This document shows, one piece after another, positions 44,210 to 56,449 of a stretch of DNA of 64,000 nt. A program made the position numbers and the translations under genes. The stretch comes from Gelatoporia subvermispora B (Eukaryota; Basidiomycota; Agaricomycetes; Polyporales; Gelatoporiaceae). Within the stretch, counting starts at the first letter, position 1. Each line of letters opens with the position of its first letter. Under the pieces are notes generated by a model, which searched no databases, was not told the DNA's origin, and saw only the letters and a program-made list of their open reading frames with translations. The stretch is from the NCBI GenBank assembly GCA_000320605.2, contig KB445797.1:1725570-1789569 (forward strand), written 5' to 3'.

Positions 44210-45105
44210 TGTCAACGTCTGAGCTAGTCGGGGTCGTTTCTGGTGAACGGCTGATAGTTTTCTTTATAAACGGTCGGCAGGCATCAGCTCGACTCCCAAA
44301 GTACGAATGGTCCGCCTTATGCCTCAAAGGTATATTCGGATTCTGATCTGCGCCTCGAGGTGAATATACTCGCCGCGCATGCCGCGGCTTCATCCATAGC
44401 GACCTTACCACAAGAAAAAGAGGAACCAATTGTTACCGTTGAGATGCCATACCTGTTCTTAGATCATAGCAGGAAGTCACGTCACTCACATGAGAACTTG
44501 CGCTTGATGCAGGTCAATGCCTTGCAGGTCGTGAACTTGGCCTCACTATGTCGATGCAGGGCATGTGAGCAATGCGGGAACAAGGGCTTATCACCTAGGT
44601 ATACAACGTTCTGACGTTAGACTCCAAATCGCAGCAGGACAGCAAATACGGGCTGTGTGCCACTTTCCGTGCACACGCGGGCGGCAGAACCAACCGAGGG
44701 ACACAACGATACAAACAGAGCATAACACGCAAGGCTCAGGAACGGCACATAGAGACAGCAGAAGGAGGATCCCGGAAGCTACAGTATCTCGACAGGATAA
44801 TAAGGGGAACCGAATACGGGCAAGTCGGGAGCGATGTGTTCGTGGGGGAGTGTCGATGCTGAACTGGTCCACGTCCAGCGCGCTTGAGTGGCACAGGTGT
44901 CATGAGATCCGAGCAAGGCTGACTGCCGCGGTGGTCCGCGTCGGGCAGAAGGGCCTTCCACGCCATGACGACCATCCTATGCACCCTGTCTACGTCTGAG
45001 CAACAGACCGTGCTGCACCCGAGCACGGTCGTGGATGCTCAAGCATTCCATCGCCAATATCCTATATGCGGAGTTGAAGAGAATCAGAAGGCATGCTGCC
45101 TGCGG
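44210..45105. other. Intergenic
   Basis: Lies between the BTB pseudogene 5' end and the 3' end of the EST1-like gene. The plus-strand frame at 44,565-44,999 lacks a domain and probably overlaps 3' UTR sequence. Confidence 0.45.
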
Positions 45106-48100
45106 CTACCCAGTGTTGTTCCAAATCTGCGAGATCGGAGGGCGCTGGGAAAATAGTAGAGATGCGTGTACGTCGCGGTGGTCGTGGTGACGAGGATGGA
45201 GCTGATCCTGGTAGGCGACATGTTGTTGGTAGGATGGAGCAGTCCCAGCATACACATGGTCCGGATACGTAGCAGGCACACCAGTTGCATACTGAGAGCC
45301 ATTTATGTCGACAGGATACGAGCCGAAGGGGTCGTAAGAGGGATTTTGACTGAGGGGTTGCGGGATATATTCTGGATGAGAAAGGCTCCTGTAGTGGCCC
45401 ATCTCAGCTGAGCTGTAGATTTGTGGAGGCAGGCTGGCGGCGGGTGCGAGCCCTTGCGAAAACTGTTGCGAACTCTGGGACGGAAACGAAGGCGGCAGTG
45501 TTTGAGCCGAGGAGAGCATGGCCGGATGGTGCTGCGATTGATAGTTGGGAAGTAAAGAACTACGTCCGAATTCGCCCTGGCCCACAGTCATCAGGGATGT
45601 GCTCCCATGAGTGGGAGACCAGATCGAATGCGAAGCGCTGCCAATCGCACCCGAGCCGAGGAAAGATGACGCTGAATGGCCACGGGTATGCTGGGAACGG
45701 CCAAAACCACTAGACGACTGCTCTAGCGCCCTGAGAAGGTCTGCAGCGGTCGTCCCCTTCTGGATCGGTACATGCGCATCTTGCTGTCTAGGGGGAGATA
45801 CGTCAAGGTTAGGAGAGCCGACTGCACCAAAGCGCGGCGTCAGGGGACTAGAGGGCTTGAGAACTGGTAAGGCCGCCATGGAGGGTATCTCGTGCGGAGG
45901 AGAACCAGGTGCCTTATTGAAGGTAAAACCACCACTCGGCACACCGAGGACGGCCGAATCATCTTTCATGTACACAATCTCATCCTCTTCCTCTGTATCG
46001 TGTAGGGATCCTGCCAAGGCCATTCGCACGGCATCAGCGCAGGGATCGTCATCGGTCTTCGAAGAGACGGTGATGGAGTCAATCTCCCGAGCCGGAGTCG
46101 TCGCTATGGGTTGCGGAAGCAGAGGGACCTCCATTTGTGGACGAGGCGGTTCCGGAGGCGGTGGCCTAGCCTCCACCGTAGGTTTCTGTGAGTTGCTCTT
46201 GCGGTTACCACGTCGGGTCGGGCGGTCGCCGGATGTCGCTCTAGAAGCCTGTGGTATCATGAACTTGCTCCCTCTCGACGTCACCTTCAACATCATAGGG
46301 CATTCCTTTGGCCAGAAACAGTCAGCGTACGCCATTGATGGTAGCTGCTTGTCCCTTACCTCTGCATCTGCCAAAGCCTTAGCGTCTTCGACTAAGTCCG
46401 TTATTCTCATGAGTTGCTCTTCGTTGGGGTGCACTTGTTCCTGATTGCTACGCGCTTGCGATCGGCCAGCGCCCTCCTTGGCTGCCCGACCTGATGGGGT
46501 ACCGAGATCTAGAAATTTGCGCAATGGTAGGAACCCTATCAGGTCTGTATCTTCCTCCAGCGGGACATTGAGCGATGGCAAGCGGTCTCGCGGGAACAAC
46601 CCGGACAGCGCATCTAGGAATGCTGCGTACGAAGTCCAAAAACCATCGGCGCCAGCTATTCTGAGTGTGTGGCGGTCGTCCCGTCCATCTACTGACCGGC
46701 GTTGCCTGCCCTTGTCCGGAGAGTCCGAACCATCTGAGTTCCCAGAGCCCGCTGCGTCGGCGCTGCTGGCATGCTGTCCTTGTGAAATGTACCGAGAGTG
46801 GGCCCGCAGCCATTTGCTAGCAACGCGCAGCGCCGGGAGCGTCCTGCGGAATGTGGCGGAGATGCGCTGGGCCAGGTCGTTTCCGGCCTTATCATTTCCC
46901 GTCTTGTCATTGCGTATTTCCTCGATCTCTGCCGAGCCAACATCTAGTAGAGTGCGATGCATTGCTAGAATATGTGCAGCGATTTGTGCCTCGGTGCCCG
47001 TACGAGATGACGAGCTTTTACCGGAAGCGTTGCTGGACGCAGAGGGGCGCATGGCGCGGTGAATCCACAAGGCGCCTTGCCCAAGCACTATGGCCTTGGT
47101 AATGATCTCCGTAAGAATGGCACGCTCTGCAACGAGTCCTTTAAAGTCATTGATGACTTGGCGACCAAGGTCCGACAAATTCACTTGAGACCTAAGAATA
47201 GCACGTTTGGATAGGCGGTCAAAACACGGCTCGAAATACTCACTTGTGGTCTGGCAATTTCCAGGACGCATGTAGAATGAACAGCTTCTCTGCCAGTAAT
47301 TTGACGCGAGTGTACGCAGGTACGGCTGACCCATCGCCGTGCGCATCCGCGGCTCCTGCTTTCTTCCCGCCATCGGCTTTCCATCGGTCCAGCGCTTTAT
47401 GTAACGCGCTGTTGAGATTCTCCTGTGCGGTCTCGAATGGTTGGCGCACACATAGCGCACGGTAGTAATAATAGAGTGCATCCAACTTGTGATCTTGGTA
47501 CGAGTCGAGGATTGCCATCTGATGGAAAGGGTGACCGTCGTGGGGTTGTAGAAGACGGGCCTGTTCGTAGAACGCTCGCGCCTGAGCGTAGTTCCGTGCC
47601 CGTGCAACAGTGGGCGGTACCGCTATGGGTCCTCCACCCCTCCTATTCCGTCCGCCTCGACCGGGAGTTGACACAGGCGGGCCGTTCTCATGGCCGGCAC
47701 GGGGCCGTCCGCCGGCCTCATTGTACAGCTCCTTGTAGCGCTCGATATCACCGAGGCATATGAGCGCTTTGGTGAACGTGGAGAGCCAGCTTTCCCGCTG
47801 CTCCGCAGTCGCCGAAGTAGGGTCCGGCAAGACGATGTCCGCATCTGCGGGGAAAGGGTTGAATCGCCTCGAAGGAGCTCCCTCCGCCGTGTTGGTGGGT
47901 TCCTCCTCCAATGCAATGTTGAGAGCGATAAGCGCGCTCTGAGCGTCATCGAGGGAGTAGAGCCGTCGAATGCGAACGGCGAACTGTCGCCAGAATTTCT
48001 CCTCTTCCGCGAGAAACTGGCGGAAGCGTTGGAGAGTTTTGCGGTATTCAACGACACCATGGCCACCGGGGTTGCGAGGTTGTCCCGCTTGAGCGATCTG

Positions 48101-48489
48101 CTGCTGCTGCTGGCGACTGGGCGAAGGGCCGTGTACGATTCGGTCCAATTCGGTCACTCGTCGTTTGTACTTGGATATAAATTGGTAGGATGTTTGCATC
48201 CAGAGATGCGTCTCGGTATCCTTGCATTCTGGGGCATATGGGTGTTGAAAGAGCAGACGCAAATACTGACGCCGCAGACTGGATCCCCGTCAGACAACAC
48301 GTGGGGGTAGATGAGTGTCGCGTACTTTCTGCGCTGGAACTCCACTTCCCTATCCCATGGATCGCGTGTTTCAAGAGATTCCTTGAGACTTTGGTGTAGG
48401 CGTTTGGCCTCACTGGAACCAAATCAGACCCTATCGTTCACCCCAGCCTGATAAACATACCATGAGATGTGTGCAGCGTCCTCAGTCAT
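45106..48489 (-). CDS. EST1/SMG7-like protein
   Basis: About 1,080 aa. The start is ATG at 48489 (MTEDAAHIS), spliced to EAKRLHQSLKESLETRDPW. The N-terminal 14-3-3-like EST1 domain continues through FQRRKYATLIYPH and LLFQHPYAPECKDTETHLWM. A DNA/RNA-binding TPR region follows: ARNYAQARAFYEQARLLQPH, GHPFHQMAILDSYQDHKLDA and LYYYYRALCVRQPFETAQEN. After an intron at SWKLPDHK comes a long central helical part (DLGRQVINDFKGLVAERAIL, FWTSYAAFLDALSGLFPRD) and a conserved MAYADCFWPKECPM block. The C-terminal ~350 residues are Pro/Ser/Gln-rich and disordered. There is no PIN nuclease domain, so it resembles SMG7/Est1 more than SMG6. Known members act in nonsense-mediated mRNA decay or telomerase recruitment; which applies here is open. 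One intron (48,266-48,300) appears to be only 35 nt. Confidence 0.9.
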
Positions 48490-48768
48490 AGCCGAGTGCG
48501 AGTACTAGCGAAGGAGACAACTAGTGCTATACGGTCATTTCCTTGCAAACAGGAAGACCAAGAAACATCGCCAGTCGTCGTCGTCGTCGTGGGTAATGAT
48601 GGGCGCGTCCAAGGACAAGACTGCGTTCATTTCCCTGCGAGGACTTATCTGATAAGATAAGATACAGCAAGCACCAGGTTCAAGCCATAATAATGACAAT
48701 GGCGGTCTATCTAGTATTCCCCCTAGTACATATTACTCCAACAGGACCCAACAGGAGTACTACAAGCA

Positions 48769-51105
48769 CTACGGGTGGACGGGTTTCATCGTGAGAGGCA
48801 TCTGTATACCTTTCTCTTGCTCTCCACGAATAAACGAGCGACGAACCACATCTACCTTAGTCACTATATCCTCGGACGAGATAGACAGGGAGAAATCGAA
48901 TGCGCGGACGAGGGTGAAAATCAACGCTTTCATCCTGTAGAGAATATCAGTATGAGCCAGCACTGCGAACAAAGTGGACCACTGACTCAACAAGAGTGAA
49001 ACGATAGCCAATACAGGCGCGGGGCCCACCGAGGAAGGAGAGTATGTGGCCCCATATACCGGGAATATCGGCAGTTTCTCGCGGAAGCTTCTCCCACCGT
49101 TCTGGTCTGTGTTGGATTACATTCAGTTGAGTATATGTGATCACCCTCGACTACAGCACTTGCCTGAACGTATCAGCATCTTCTCCCCAGATATCCTTGG
49201 ATCGGTTGACCGCCATTATCGGAACAACAATGACCGTTCCTTTTGGTAGCCTATTGATACACGTCAGGATAATTTTACCTTCCTCCTGCCAGACCACACA
49301 CCGAACAAATTCTTGCAAGTGCCCCTTCTTGTCGACAAATGGCTTACCCAAGGGAACGACATCGTCTTGCTTCGCCACGCGCCTAGTCTGAGGAACGGGT
49401 GAGTGCAGGCGGAGCGTCTCTGCAACGACCGCGTCCAGGTATGGGAGCGCATTCGGCTCCTCCATGGTGGGCATGTCCGTGTTCACGCTGAGGAGCTCCT
49501 CGCGCAGCTTCCGCTGAACCTCGGGCGCCTGGGTCAGAGCGTAGAGACACCACGTCGTCGCCGTGGAAGTTGTCTCGTGACCCGCAACGAGGAACCTAGT
49601 TCACATAGGTCGGAAATGCGGAGTCAATGTCTGTTTATGAATTACTCACGTCGGAACCTCTGCGATGGTGGTCAGTATATGTGTTTGGCAGGGACATGCT
49701 ACAGAACTCACGAGCTAGGATATCTTCATCTGACATGCGCTGACTCTCAGGGATGTCCTTGGCCATATTCGCTCGCATCAGAAGTGACAGTAGATCGCGC
49801 CCGCGTAGGTCCTGGTGCGATCCATGACTCTCAGTCGCCTCGAGGATCTCTCGCTTCTTCTGCTCGACGAGCTGCATCCCGATGCGCCGCATGATTTGGC
49901 CTGCGCGCACGTGCGGCCTATTGAAGCGTGTCGCCTGAGGACATTGCATGAGCATCATATAATCCCGCTCTGATTGCTAAGAAAACTGGCAGGGCCACGT
50001 ACGACTTGGTCGATCCAAGGAAGGTACAGCCCGATAATATTGAGCATGGCATGGCGTGCACTTGCTATCCCGACTTGTCCGAAGAGCAAGGAAAAGGCTT
50101 CGTTGAGCTCATTCGGCTTTCCATGTGGAGTCAGTGCGTCAAACTCGTAGTTAAACCCTGAATGATTGTCAGTATTGTGGATCCAGGTGTAAGTCGCAAC
50201 TGAAAATGCAGTACCTGTTAACCCGATAACGTCCAACGTCATCTTACTCAGCCCATCTGCAGCATTGATGGGCGTGGCCTCGCCGACTTCCTGGACTTGT
50301 GACATCCACACGTCCCGAAGCTATGAAGCATTCAACAGGTCGACTATACCCAGCCGAGATCGATGTACCTGTATCGATTTTTCCAGGAATACTTCAGTGA
50401 GACCTCGGATTTGTGCGGGGCCGAACGCTGGATTCTGTGACTACAATGTGAGTCATTTCCACTGATGGCTGTGCTTAACCACCGACCATGACACGTCTCT
50501 GTCAATCAAAACAATATGCTTAGTTGCATCGGTTTTGAGATTAATTCTTTGGCAAGTACCTGGTTTCTGTGCTGCTCGCCTTGAAATTAAACAAGGTCAG
50601 AAATCTCTCCAGTAAGTGCAAGTAAGTATATAATTACCTTCGGCAGCAAGTAGTCCTGCAGAGGAGTCAGGTGAGTCTAGTTCGTGCGTAACCAGTATGT
50701 ACCTACCTCTACCCAGTAGATTAAGCCGTCCGGCCTGCCCAAAAACATCGGGGTGGGTCAGAATATGGTGCAATGCTTTACTATCAGTGGTAGCAAAGTG
50801 CTCATTCTGGATGGAGACTAAGTAATTGTTCAGTGCATCAGACAAAGGAGATGACTAACGTTGAGGAAAACTTTGTAGTAGAGGACGTGACCGTAATCTT
50901 CGAGCCAAGCTTGGACCACATCGATGAATCCGTCTTGTGCCAACTGCTTCGAATTCCCATAGATGATACTGGGATTAGGTGGACCGGGGAGGTTGCGCAG
51001 AGGCGAAGTAAATGGGCGTAAGAGGGCCTGAAGGAGCTTGTGCACTCCGATTACAGCAGAGGCTATCAACACCGAGAGTACAATAGAGGATAGCGAAAGC
51101 GACAT
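48769..51105 (-). CDS. Cytochrome P450 monooxygenase (tandem copy A)
   Basis: Membrane-anchored haem monooxygenase of about 540 aa, with a dozen or so introns and several micro-exons. The start ATG at 51105 is followed by a hydrophobic anchor ([23 protein letters not shown]) and the proline hinge [15 protein letters not shown]. Later landmarks are the I-helix [14 protein letters not shown], the K-helix [10 protein letters not shown] (ExxR), PERWEKLP and the haem loop [13 protein letters not shown] with its Cys. The stop is at 48769 after [10 protein letters not shown]. The product is closely related to the next P450 upstream and is a tandem duplicate; the spacing between them is 617 bp. It probably sits in the ER with a P450 reductase partner encoded elsewhere. 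Substrate unknown. Related basidiomycete P450s act on xenobiotics or terpenoids, but no specific family number is claimed. Confidence 0.92.
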
Positions 51106-51722
51106 GGTCAGAAACGTGATTTCAAGGATGAGGTTGTTGTGTAGCGTCGTCTGGGGTTCAGTTATATGACGAGCTCGAGGTGGGGCATTCGGCCGTGCAG
51201 TTCTTTCGAGATACTAACTGGAGCTGTGTTATATACCATTCTCAAGGTCTGGTGGCACAGCATGAGTGTCATGAAGTCGTATCATGTCCGCGAACCACAG
51301 TCCACACTATGGCCTTGGGGAGTACTTAGACGCCGTTACTTGGGACAGCGGCGAAATCGGAGGAGGAGCGACTCCAGGCGTCTAATACCGGTTCGGGTGT
51401 CGTCAACGCCGCAAGGACCTTGATTCCGCACACGGCAGTCTCTGTCGCCGGTACCGAGAACAACTCAGCATCATACAGACCACTTACCAGGTCTACAGAC
51501 GTGTATGCATAGGCTGTGATGTAGCGCCAACAGCAGCTCACGGTTGTCAGCATTTGCTGAACAGCATTGTGGATTCAAGAATCATACGCTGATGAATATC
51601 GTGAAGTGTGAACCCAAAACTCCAACTATATACCTGCCTCTCGCTGTGCACTTTTCCGAGCTCGCAGAGCATATTGTCCTGAAATTCAAAGCAACAACGT
51701 AACTGTAAAACCGGACGATTTC
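51106..51722. other. Promoter region of P450 copy A
   Basis: 617 bp between the two tandem P450 genes; it contains the promoter of copy A and the 3' UTR of copy B. No further gene was seen. Confidence 0.5.
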
Positions 51723-54083
51723 CTATGCACAGACTGGTCTCATAATCAGCGGCATCTGCACCCCCTTCTTCGGGTCTCCACGAAGGTACGGGCGACGAAC
51801 AACCACGGACTTCGCGATGATGTCGTCAGCCGGGACAGCCAAGGTGAACTCAAACGCTCGGACAAGAGTGAACACCAAGGCCTTCATCCTGCAGATACAT
51901 TGGTTATGAGCTATCATAATTACCAGAACATCCACTCACTCGACGAGAGAGAAGCGGAAGCCAATGCAGGCGCGCGGACCGCCGAGGAAGGTCAGGATGT
52001 GGCCCCATACACCGGGGATGTTAGCTGCGCCTTCAGGAAGCTTATCCCAGCGTTCGGGTCTGTATGGATCCAGGATCAGTGCGTCAATGGCATTGGCCAC
52101 ACGATTGGGTCGCAGTACTTGCCTGAACTCGTCAGCATCCTCTCCCCAAATGTCCTTAGACTGGTTGATGGCCATAATCGGAATGATAGTGAACGTCCCC
52201 TTCTTTACTCTGTTCCCATATATCAGTTCAGCGCCTCCGCCGCTCTGCAGCGCCGAGAACGTACCGAACACACTCCTGCATGCACCCTTTCTTGTCGACG
52301 AACGGCTTACCCAGGGGGACAACATCGTCCTGTTTCGCCAAGCGCGCAGTCTGAGGAACGGGCGAGTGCAGACGAAGCGTCTCTGCGATGACTGCGTCGA
52401 GGTACGGCAACGCGTTGAGCTCCTCCATGTTCGGCGTGTCCGTGCCTACGCTCAGAAGCTCCTCGCGTAGCTTTTGCTGCACCGCGGGCGCCTGTGTGAG
52501 CGCATAGAGGCACCACGTCGTCGCGGTGCTGGTCGTCTCGTGTCCCGCGACGAGGAATCTGGCGCACACGGATCGACATAGAGTCCATGCGGGTCGAACG
52601 AGATACTTACGTTGGCACCTCTGTGACAGATCTAAGTATGTGTAGCTAGTAGGTAGATATTGTAAAACTTACGTGCGAGAATATCCTCATCGGACATGCG
52701 CTGGCTCTCGGGGATGTCCTTGGCCATGTTCGCCCGAATGAGGAGCGACAGCAAGTCGCGTCCACGTACGTCTTGGCGTGAGGGCACCGTATTCGGTCCG
52801 TGGCTCGCAGTCGCCTCCAAGATCTCCCGTTTCTTCTCTTCAATGAGCTGGGCCCCGATGCGCCGCATGATTTGGTGGGCATTCGAGAGCGACGTGTTAC
52901 GGCGCGTTAGCTACGGATGCTCCATCCGCGTTAGTCTCAGTGCAAAGATCAATTGAGGCGGATGATGCGCACAAATTGGCGGAGTCGTGGGACGTATAAA
53001 CCGAGGAGGTTCCGGAAGGTCCGGCTGCCGCGCTTGTCGTCACCCTGCGCGAAGATCATGCTGAATGCCTCATTGAGCTCGTTCGGTTTGCCATGGGGGT
53101 TGAGTGCGTCAAACTCATAGTTAAATCCTGGAGACAAGATTCTATCATATATAAAGCGTCAGTGTTGAGTGCGAGAGCCGCACCAGTCAACCCGATGACG
53201 TCCAGTGTCATCTTGCTCAGGCCGTCTGTTGCATTGATAGGGACGGCATCGTCGTTTTGCTCGATCTGCGACATCCATACATCACGGAGCTATGCGAATG
53301 TTATTGACCAACTGCGATGTGGCGAAACAAAATGTATTACCTGAAGTGATTTCTCTAAGAAGACTCCAGTGAGCTCCCGGATCTGTGCAGGTCCGAACGC
53401 AGGATTCTGTATCCGCGCTGAGCTGGATGTCCTGTGAGTGTGAAGTAGACACTTACCATAACATGTCGCTACAACGCCGGAGGTATTCTGTTAGCTGGAT
53501 GCACTGCAGTGGGAGAAATGAGATGTACCTGATTCCTGTGCTGTTCGCCTTGACACGGAATATTCGTCAGGTTTGTTGAAGTAAATCAAAGGAAACAACT
53601 TGTCACCTTGAGCCGCAAGGAGTCCTGAGGAACTTGGCCATTAGCTAACGTCATATGCACTGAGCCTTCCCTGACCTTTGCCGAGCAGTGGGCTGACTCG
53701 TCCAGACTTTCCGAAAATATCGGGTTGCGTGAGGATATGATGCAATGCGCGGCTATCGGTTATCACGACGTGTTCATACTAGCATAGAAGATGAGTGCTT
53801 CCGTATTTATAACTAACAGAGAGCAGAAATCGCTGACATTGAGGAAGAGCTTATAGTGTAGCACATGGCCGTATTTGTCGATCCATGCCCGGATCGTGTC
53901 AGAGAACCCATCTCGAGCGAGTTGCCTGGTGTTTCCGTATATGAAACTAGGATTCGGCGGCCCGGGAAGGTTGCGCAGAGGTGAGGTAAACGGGCGTAGA
54001 AGAATTTGAAGGAACTTGTAGATCCCGATAAATGCAGCGGCTACCAGGACGGACAGCGCCAAGGTGGACGGCGAGATCGCCAT
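51723..54083 (-). CDS. Cytochrome P450 monooxygenase (tandem copy B)
   Basis: Same architecture as copy A. The ATG at 54083 is followed by the anchor [35 protein letters not shown] and [20 protein letters not shown]. Next come [32 protein letters not shown], the I-helix [13 protein letters not shown], the K-helix [12 protein letters not shown] and the haem loop [13 protein letters not shown]. The stop at 51723 follows [10 protein letters not shown]. Intron positions visible in both copies agree, for example the one splitting the Arg codon in CVR-VKKGTF here and FVR-LPKGTV in copy A, which supports a duplication. All catalytic signatures are intact. The upstream ATG-like frame starting at 54290 reads through the 5' UTR and is not used. 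Confidence 0.92.
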
Positions 54084-55069
54084 ATTGAGTGAAGTTTCGT
54101 CAAGCTTGTGTCGGAGCAAGGTGACTGTGAGGGAACTGGGTCTGTTGTCTGCTTTGCGCAGATTTACGCAGCTGGCATCAGCTATATAGCGACAACTGGA
54201 GTGGAGGCGGAAGTGGAATGCGCAGCAACGCAGGAGTGCAGTATGTGCTATACGCTCGGAGCTCTCCACCGTGTTGACGTCTGGCGGCACTGCGGCATAG
54301 TTGGCATGAGATTGTCAAGAGGACTGCCTCATCTGCGCAGATGGAAGGTGCGATTAAGCGGCGGGCAACGATACTTTCGCGGAGATTAGTCCCCCGGGTC
54401 GCCCGCGAATGCTACTCTCGTCAGCACGATCACGCCGCTGAGGCACGAGATAATCAACACAAGGGCGTGACGTTACGGCAGAGGAAAAGTTCGCTGAGGT
54501 GGCCCAGCAGGTAAACAGAGCGTTGAGATAAGTGTTGGAAGTCGTATCCGCGAAAACTGTCTGCTGCAACAGGTGCACTCCTGTGCACTCCTCAAGGCCT
54601 CATTAGTCTCGGTCGTATACATCGAATCCCAGTTTGACCCTGTGGTTGTTGAAGAGGAAGCTTTTACTCACGATCCCGTGACGGCCCCACTGCCTGCGCT
54701 TGTAGCGGCTGTAGCCTGTGAGTTCTCACATGCGCTGCGAAACGCGAAACCAGTGCGAAACCCTCCTTACCCTCGGAACCCGGGGTCATTTCGAGTCCGC
54801 ACACATCCCACTTCTGCGGCTGTTTGTGCCGCGCAGAGCGCCCTCGGGGCCGTACACACCGGCGGCATACCTAGAGTACTGCATGCCGTTTCAACTTTCG
54901 TACACTACCGTTACCGTACCAGATACATAGCTCATGTACGTTTATAGGCCTTGCTCAGGGTCCCCAGAGAGCGGAAGCATCATCCGCTTGGCAGGCCAGA
55001 GAATCTTGCGACGAGCACAACTCAGCTGCACGCGATATACCGCCGGCTCATGACTTCTGGGAACCAAAT
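54084..55069. other. Intergenic, P450 copy B promoter
   Basis: About 1 kb containing the promoter of P450 copy B and the 3' UTR of the hydrolase. The open frame at 54,573-54,947 has no supporting domain or splice signal. Confidence 0.5.
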
Positions 55070-56449
55070 TCATAGCCGGTAAGGCAGAGCATTTGGGGAA
55101 GCATCGCCTCCCACAATTGCTCTCAAAATAGCCTCTGCAAGACCGCGGGGCTGCAGCTGAGGAACCTGAAAATCATCCAGAAATCAGTGAAGGCCTCGCA
55201 TTCGCCACATCATCACATGCATGTACCAGATGTCCTGCGCCGGCAACCTCTTGGTAAGAAGCATGCCTGCCTTGTGCGGCGACGTTGATGATATGCTCTT
55301 TGATATCTCGTGAACTAAGGCATACGGAACATTAGCGCACATCGCGAAATGAAATGGAGCAATTAGACTATACAGGTAATCGCTAATGCCGCCGTATATG
55401 AAGTGTACAGGTAGGCTTGAGCAGAGATGCGGCAGGATGTTATACGATCGCACGCGGCCGAGCACGTTCGCGTAGCATGCCTAACTCGGGCGCGATTCAG
55501 CATGCGCCACTGAATCACCCTGGCAACTTACTGCCTCGAGCTTTTTGGTGCATTTGAGGGTCACCCCGTCCGTTTTTCCCGGATAATCCAGCGTCGGAAG
55601 AGGTCTCAGACCGTCTTTCTGGGACAGCCTTATCACGGTAACTCGCCAATGAGCCAGGAGCGACTTACGACAAAAATGCGTAGGACTCTCGGGTCCCACT
55701 TCTGGAACCATGGTCGTAATTGTAAGGTCGTCAAAGCTTCCTCGTAACTTGGCCATATGTCGCGACGTCTCAGGGCGCCGTCCCTCAGGCCTTTGATACC
55801 CGCGATAGAGCTACCATGGGGAAGCTGGTCTGGTTGCGGGTATACCATTGGCTCTACCAGGACGAGCGAGTGGAATATCAGCTTGGGGGAGAGCGTCCCG
55901 ACAAGCGTCCTAATAAACTACTTCGGTTGAAAAGATACCGCAGAGAAGGTACGCAGCTCACAATGCGCATGCACCCATGGAGTGCCCGATACCAACCAAT
56001 TTGTGTCCGGAGAAGTCGACATCAACACCTTTGCCAAGCCCGGTGAAGAAGATATGAATGCTTCTTGCGTATTCCTGCCAGTCGACTACATAGATTAGAA
56101 CACCTAGTCATGCCTCGACGGTTGTGAACATACAGTACGTGTCATACCCCCAATTTAGGGTGTGCTCGTTCAGGACGGCAGCTTCTCCGTGGTTCGGACA
56201 TTCAATACTCCAAATCTCGCGGATTTTCAGTGTCCTGGAGCCATAGGATTGTAGAATCCCGTGCAGATCTTCGATGGTCGGTTCCCATTGCTCTTTGTGA
56301 TACCCCGTACCATGAGCGAGAATCAGTGTCAAAGCATCAGTATCATTTGAGAAGTCTTGAGTAAGATCCCAGTATCGCTTCGCAGTAGTTAGCAGCGGGT
56401 AGTCCGGGCGCGGATCACAAACGTAGACCTTGCTGGCTAAGGGCAGCAT
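55070..56449 (-). CDS. Alpha/beta-hydrolase fold protein
   Basis: About 345 aa. The start is ATG at 56449 (MLPLASKVYVCDP). Exons join without frame conflict. The oxyanion-hole segment is LILAHGTGYHKEQWEP, and the ECPNHGEAA block is next. An intron follows GYDTY. The nucleophile elbow is GIGHSMGA with its Ser, then an intron after ACAL. LIFHSLVLVEPMV, LPTLDYPGKTDGVTL and FIYGGISDYL follow. The catalytic His is in VAGAGHLVPQLQPRG, interrupted by an intron with donor GTACAT. The last exon ends with the stop at 55070-55072 after ALPYRL. The acid residue is probably the Asp in GGISDYL. It resembles fungal hydrolases annotated in secondary-metabolite contexts, but substrate and location are unknown. 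Its neighbours are two P450s on the same strand and two APH-like kinases beyond. Confidence 0.85.

Noticed and set aside
44565..44999. 144-codon plus-strand frame
   Set aside because: No ATG at its proposed start, no domain, and it probably overlaps the 3' UTR of the EST1-like gene.
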